Part shown: piece after piece, positions 34,932-37,362 of the stretch
Layout: each line of letters opens with the position of its first letter
Numbering within the stretch: position 1 is the stretch's first letter
DNA from: JAEUIG01 sp046349775
GTDB lineage: Bacteria; Planctomycetota; Planctomycetia; Planctomycetales; Planctomycetaceae
Direction of reading: 5' to 3'
NCBI GenBank assembly: GCA_046349775.1
Contig: JAXMBS010000054.1
Span: 1 to 37,362, forward strand
Length of the DNA: 37,362 bases
Notes under the pieces: model-generated
The model's database searches: none
The model's input: the letters and a program-made list of their open reading frames with translations, nothing else
Told to the model about the DNA's origin: nothing
Made by a program: the position numbers and the translations under genes

Positions 34932-36224
34932 TTAACCGCCATCCGCAAACTGATGCCCCAGTGGCTGGGGGGTCCGCGCTCGCCACCATTCCACGCAGGT
35001 CCACAGCCCGGCTGCCGCCGGCACCAGCAGCGGATACTCTGCCGGCAACCGGTAACGCAGGGAACTGACAAACAGCAGATGGATTGCGGTGAAATAGACG
35101 ATCGGTGACACGCACAGCAGCAGCGCCGGCCAGTTGTCGCCCAGCCGCGAGATGCCGATCAGCGACAGCACAACGAGCGGAATAAACCACGCGGAGACCG
35201 CCGCCTTCGCCCACCAGCGATCGAACTGCGGCGCGCTGGGCCACGGCTTCCAGAACCGGCCGAATTTGGCCAGCGCCAGATCGAACGTCCGGCCGGGGTT
35301 CTCGCGGACAAACTTCCACGCCGCCTGGCTGTAGTGCCGGTTGACGTCGTACTCGCTCATCTTCGACAGCAGATTGTCCTCGTCGAAGAACCGCATGTCG
35401 CTTTCACCCGTGGCGCCGGGGTGCAGGCCGTCGTACAGGCTCGGACCCGACCAGAGCGTCGTCAGCACAAAGTGTCCGGTCACCGCCCGGTTTCGCAGTC
35501 CCCATGGCAGCAGACACAGGAATACGGCCGCCACCAGGACCGCCCCATGTATCGCCGCCCGATTCTTGTCGACAGATACCAGTACCAGCAGTCCGGCGAA
35601 CATCGGCGCCGCCAGCAGCCAGCTCGGACGCACGTAGCAGGCAACTCCCATCAGCGCCCCCGCGACGGCTGACAGCCACGCGCCTCTCACTGCAGGCGCC
35701 GTGTCGCCTTTGGCCGAAACCTTCGCACACATGTGCCGCCGGAACAGTGGCGCCAGCGGAATCAGGCTGGCCACCAGCGTCGCGGCGAACAGCGTTTCAC
35801 TGAGAATGAGGGGAGTGAAGCCGATGAAGATCGGCGACACGGCCCCCAGTCCCGCTGCCGCCAACCCGATGTCCACGCCGACCAGGTCGCGCCCCAGCCA
35901 GTACACCAGCCCGCAGGCCACAGTCCCTACGACGCACAGGGCCAGCCGCAGGTATAGCAGGTTGTCCGTGAACAGCCGCACGAACGCCAACAGCACCGGG
36001 AATCCAGGCATTCGCAACACCCGCCGCGGGGGCGCGTAAATCTCGTAGCTTTCGCCGTTCGCGATCCGGTCCGACAGCAGCAGATATCCGCTGGCATCCC
36101 CTTCGATCAGATCGAGCCGCTTGGGAGGCTGGTCCAGCTGCCATTGCAGCACCATCGCAGTTGCCCCTCGCAACACGAAGGCCAACAGCAGGATGCCGAG
36201 CAGCCATCCGGTGCGCGATTGCAT
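34932..36224 (-). CDS. Membrane glycosyltransferase, ArnT/PMT-like (GT39 type)
   Basis: This is a polytopic protein of 430 residues with about ten hydrophobic helices, starting with GWLLGILLLAFVLRGATAMV. The first extracytoplasmic loop contains DLIEGDASGYLLLSDRIANG, with the acidic residues expected after TM1 of the C-type glycosyltransferases (Asp-Glu type motif in the family). RRVLRMPGFPVLLAFVRLFT resembles the conserved R-x-P-GYP segment. The later long loop (SLYDGLHPGATGESDMRFFD) and YRLPAEYPLLVPAAAGLW near the end also fit. Such enzymes move sugars from polyprenyl-phosphate donors to lipids or proteins on the outer face of the cytoplasmic membrane. The precise acceptor is unknown. It lies 80 bp upstream of the AsmA-like gene in the same direction. 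Confidence 0.85.
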   Translation of the reverse strand: MQSRTGWLLGILLLAFVLRGATAMVLQWQLDQPPKRLDLIEGDASGYLLLSDRIANGESYEIYAPPRRVLRMPGFPVLLAFVRLFTDNLLYLRLALCVVGTVACGLVYWLGRDLVGVDIGLAAAGLGAVSPIFIGFTPLILSETLFAATLVASLIPLAPLFRRHMCAKVSAKGDTAPAVRGAWLSAVAGALMGVACYVRPSWLLAAPMFAGLLVLVSVDKNRAAIHGAVLVAAVFLCLLPWGLRNRAVTGHFVLTTLWSGPSLYDGLHPGATGESDMRFFDEDNLLSKMSEYDVNRHYSQAAWKFVRENPGRTFDLALAKFGRFWKPWPSAPQFDRWWAKAAVSAWFIPLVVLSLIGISRLGDNWPALLLCVSPIVYFTAIHLLFVSSLRYRLPAEYPLLVPAAAGLWTCVEWWRARTPQPLGHQFADGG

Positions 36225-36476
36225 GGAACGATCACACCGCCGCGTTTAGCCGGGAGCCGTAGGCGACCGCGTGACTGCGGCGCGCAATTCCTCCGCCGAG
36301 AGGAACGCGGGATGGTACGCCCGTTTGTGAAAATGGGTCAAGACGGGTGTCGAAGCAAGCTGTCAGGCGTCAGCTTTCAGCGATCTCACAGAGGGAAATT
36401 CGACCCTTGCAATCCAAACTTGTGAACACCTGGTCAGACGACGAGCCCGCCATTCGACCAAACACCAAACCACCCC
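36225..36476. other. Spacer between larC and the glycosyltransferase gene
   Basis: No gene is supported. A short stuttered word run (GCTGTCAGGCGTCAGCTTTC, then AGCGATC, about 36356-36395) resembles the repeat spacer at 9757-9813. Otherwise no structure was recognised. Confidence 0.4.
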
Positions 36477-37362
36477 TCAGTGATGATGGTGGTCATGCCC
36501 ATGGTCGTGTGAATTCCCATGATCGTGCGAATGCCCATGATCGTGTGAATGATCGTGCGGCCGGTCTGGCGGAGCAGGAACCGCCGCGACAATCTTCACC
36601 GCCTCGAGCCGCTCCAATTCGTCCAGAGAAACCGGCGCCGCCGCATATCCCGACAATGCAATCTGGTAGACGACCCGCAATGGAACGCCATGATTCCGCG
36701 CGATCTTTGCGCAGTCCTCGTACTCCGGCGTGAAGATCACCGGCTCACCGCGGCGCCACCCGAGCTTCCCCTGCAGAGCGCCCCACGGAGTCGGCACGCT
36801 GTGCGCCCGGCGCTGTCGCTTCGAACGCTCGATCACTTGCCGCCGCACGCCGAACGTTCCGGTCTCCGCAAACAGGATCGCTTCCAGTGCATCGACGTCC
36901 GCCGGATGTGCCAGCACACTCAAGAGCACGCCGGGACGCTCCTTCTTCATCTGGATGCATGACGTGAAGACATCCAGCGCGCCGGCGGCGAACAGCTTCT
37001 CGCACGCATACCCGATCACTTCCGACGCGATGTCATCCAGATTCGTCTCCAGCAGGCAGATCTGGTCCGTTTCGCCCGTGGCCGTCGCGGTGCCGACGAA
37101 CAGCCTCAGCACATTCGCACGCTCGGGGAAGTCCATTGTTCCGGCGCCGTAGCCGATGCGGTCGATCGTCATCGGCGGCAGCGGACCGAACCGTCCGGCC
37201 AGCGTCTTGACGATTGCCGCCCCGGTGGGAGTCGTCAACTCGGCTTCGATCGGCACATCGACCAGCGGAATCCCCTTGAGCAGTTCGGCCGTGCCGGGGG
37301 CCGGTATCGGACAGACGCCGTGCGCGATGTGCACGTGCCCGCGACCTGTCGGAATCGGGCTG
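36477..37362 (-). CDS. larC: Nickel-pincer cofactor protein LarC, C-terminal part (cut by window edge)
   Basis: This is LarC, the CTP-dependent cyclometallase that inserts nickel to complete the pincer cofactor of lactate racemase and relatives. The frame stays open to the right edge (SPIPTGRGHVHIAHG precedes the first GTG at 37334), so the N-terminal part lies outside. Visible landmarks are CPIPAPGTAELLKGIPLVDV, ELTTPTGAAIVKTLA, RIGYGAGTMDFPERANVLRL, LLETNLDDIASEVIGYACEK and FTSCIQMKKERPGVLLSVL. The segment TPWGALQGKLGWRRGE and TPEYEDCAKIARNHGVPLR also match. In lactobacilli LarC is made by a frameshift between two frames; the visible part here is one frame. The last 25 or so residues are almost only His and Asp with Ser, Gly and Asn, presumably a metal-binding tail. 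No other lar gene is in view. Confidence 0.9.
   Translation of the reverse strand, partial: SPIPTGRGHVHIAHGVCPIPAPGTAELLKGIPLVDVPIEAELTTPTGAAIVKTLAGRFGPLPPMTIDRIGYGAGTMDFPERANVLRLFVGTATATGETDQICLLETNLDDIASEVIGYACEKLFAAGALDVFTSCIQMKKERPGVLLSVLAHPADVDALEAILFAETGTFGVRRQVIERSKRQRRAHSVPTPWGALQGKLGWRRGEPVIFTPEYEDCAKIARNHGVPLRVVYQIALSGYAAAPVSLDELERLEAVKIVAAVPAPPDRPHDHSHDHGHSHDHGNSHDHGHDHHHH
36478..36556. repeat. Short tandem repeat encoding a His/Asp tail of LarC
   Basis: Imperfect 18-bp units encode successive HDHGHS, HDHGNS and HDHGHD hexapeptides followed by HHHH at the C-terminus. On the plus strand the core reads GAATGCCCATGATCGTG with variants. Expansion or contraction by replication slippage would keep the frame. 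Confidence 0.75.

Noticed and set aside
36478..36556. Short tandem repeat as a CRISPR or non-coding minisatellite
   Set aside because: The unit is only 18 bp without spacers and encodes a His/Asp tail in frame with LarC.

Overview
The window is a high-GC (roughly 60-65% by eye) chromosomal segment that looks like Planctomycetota, probably class Planctomycetia. The gene content is typical of that group: a DUF1501 protein, a DUF1559 prepilin-like protein, a short carboxypeptidase-regulatory-like lipoprotein, a Gfo/Idh/MocA oxidoreductase with a twin-arginine leader, a type I sulfatase, a PQQ-type propeller, an FG-GAP/VCBS propeller and a beta-propeller phytase. No tRNA, rRNA, CRISPR array, transposase or phage gene was seen.

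Layout. (1) 6-6239, minus strand: a fatty-acid beta-oxidation operon in the order fadB/J-like bifunctional protein, thiolase, acyl-CoA synthetase, PaaI-type thioesterase, etfB. The last three genes overlap by 4 bp; an etfA would be expected just beyond the left edge. (2) 6561-7895, plus: secreted seven-repeat FG-GAP propeller. (3) 7940-12102, minus: a MutL/GlmL-family protein with no mutase beside it, a RimK-like RLAN ATP-grasp enzyme, and a broken C39-like peptidase gene directly upstream of the ATP-grasp gene. (4) 12127-14435: a small membrane protein, a PQQ-like propeller and a second small membrane protein. (5) 14592-20670: an eroded zone. Reading both strands in all frames recovers protein-like segments interrupted by frameshifts in at least six genes, including a family 2 glycosyltransferase. 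A histidine phosphatase is intact, and a sulfatase has a frameshift inside its signal peptide. (6) 21022-25841: DUF1501 protein, SDR, RarA-type AAA+ ATPase carrying an in-frame palindromic-repeat insertion, and an alpha/beta hydrolase. (7) 25951-30396, plus: Tat-exported oxidoreductase, lipoprotein, DUF1559 protein and phytase. (8) 30579-37362, minus: SH3b protein, very large AsmA-like protein, family 39-type glycosyltransferase, and the C-terminal part of LarC ending in a His/Asp-rich metal-binding tail.

How the genes fit together. The only clear pathway is beta-oxidation: activation by the synthetase, hydration and dehydrogenation by FadB/J, thiolysis, electron transfer through ETF, with the thioesterase as a side valve. 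The RLAN ATP-grasp/C39-like peptidase pair looks like a peptide-ligation and processing system of unknown product, but its peptidase half appears dead here. The remaining genes are envelope, secreted or single-enzyme functions typical of planctomycetes, without obvious operon logic.

The most unusual property is regional. Frame-disrupting lesions cluster between about 11.4 and 20.7 kb, while about 11 kb to the left and 16 kb to the right are almost clean. This could be genuine gene erosion or locally poor sequence; reads or a close relative's genome would decide. No clearly new multi-gene system could be demonstrated.
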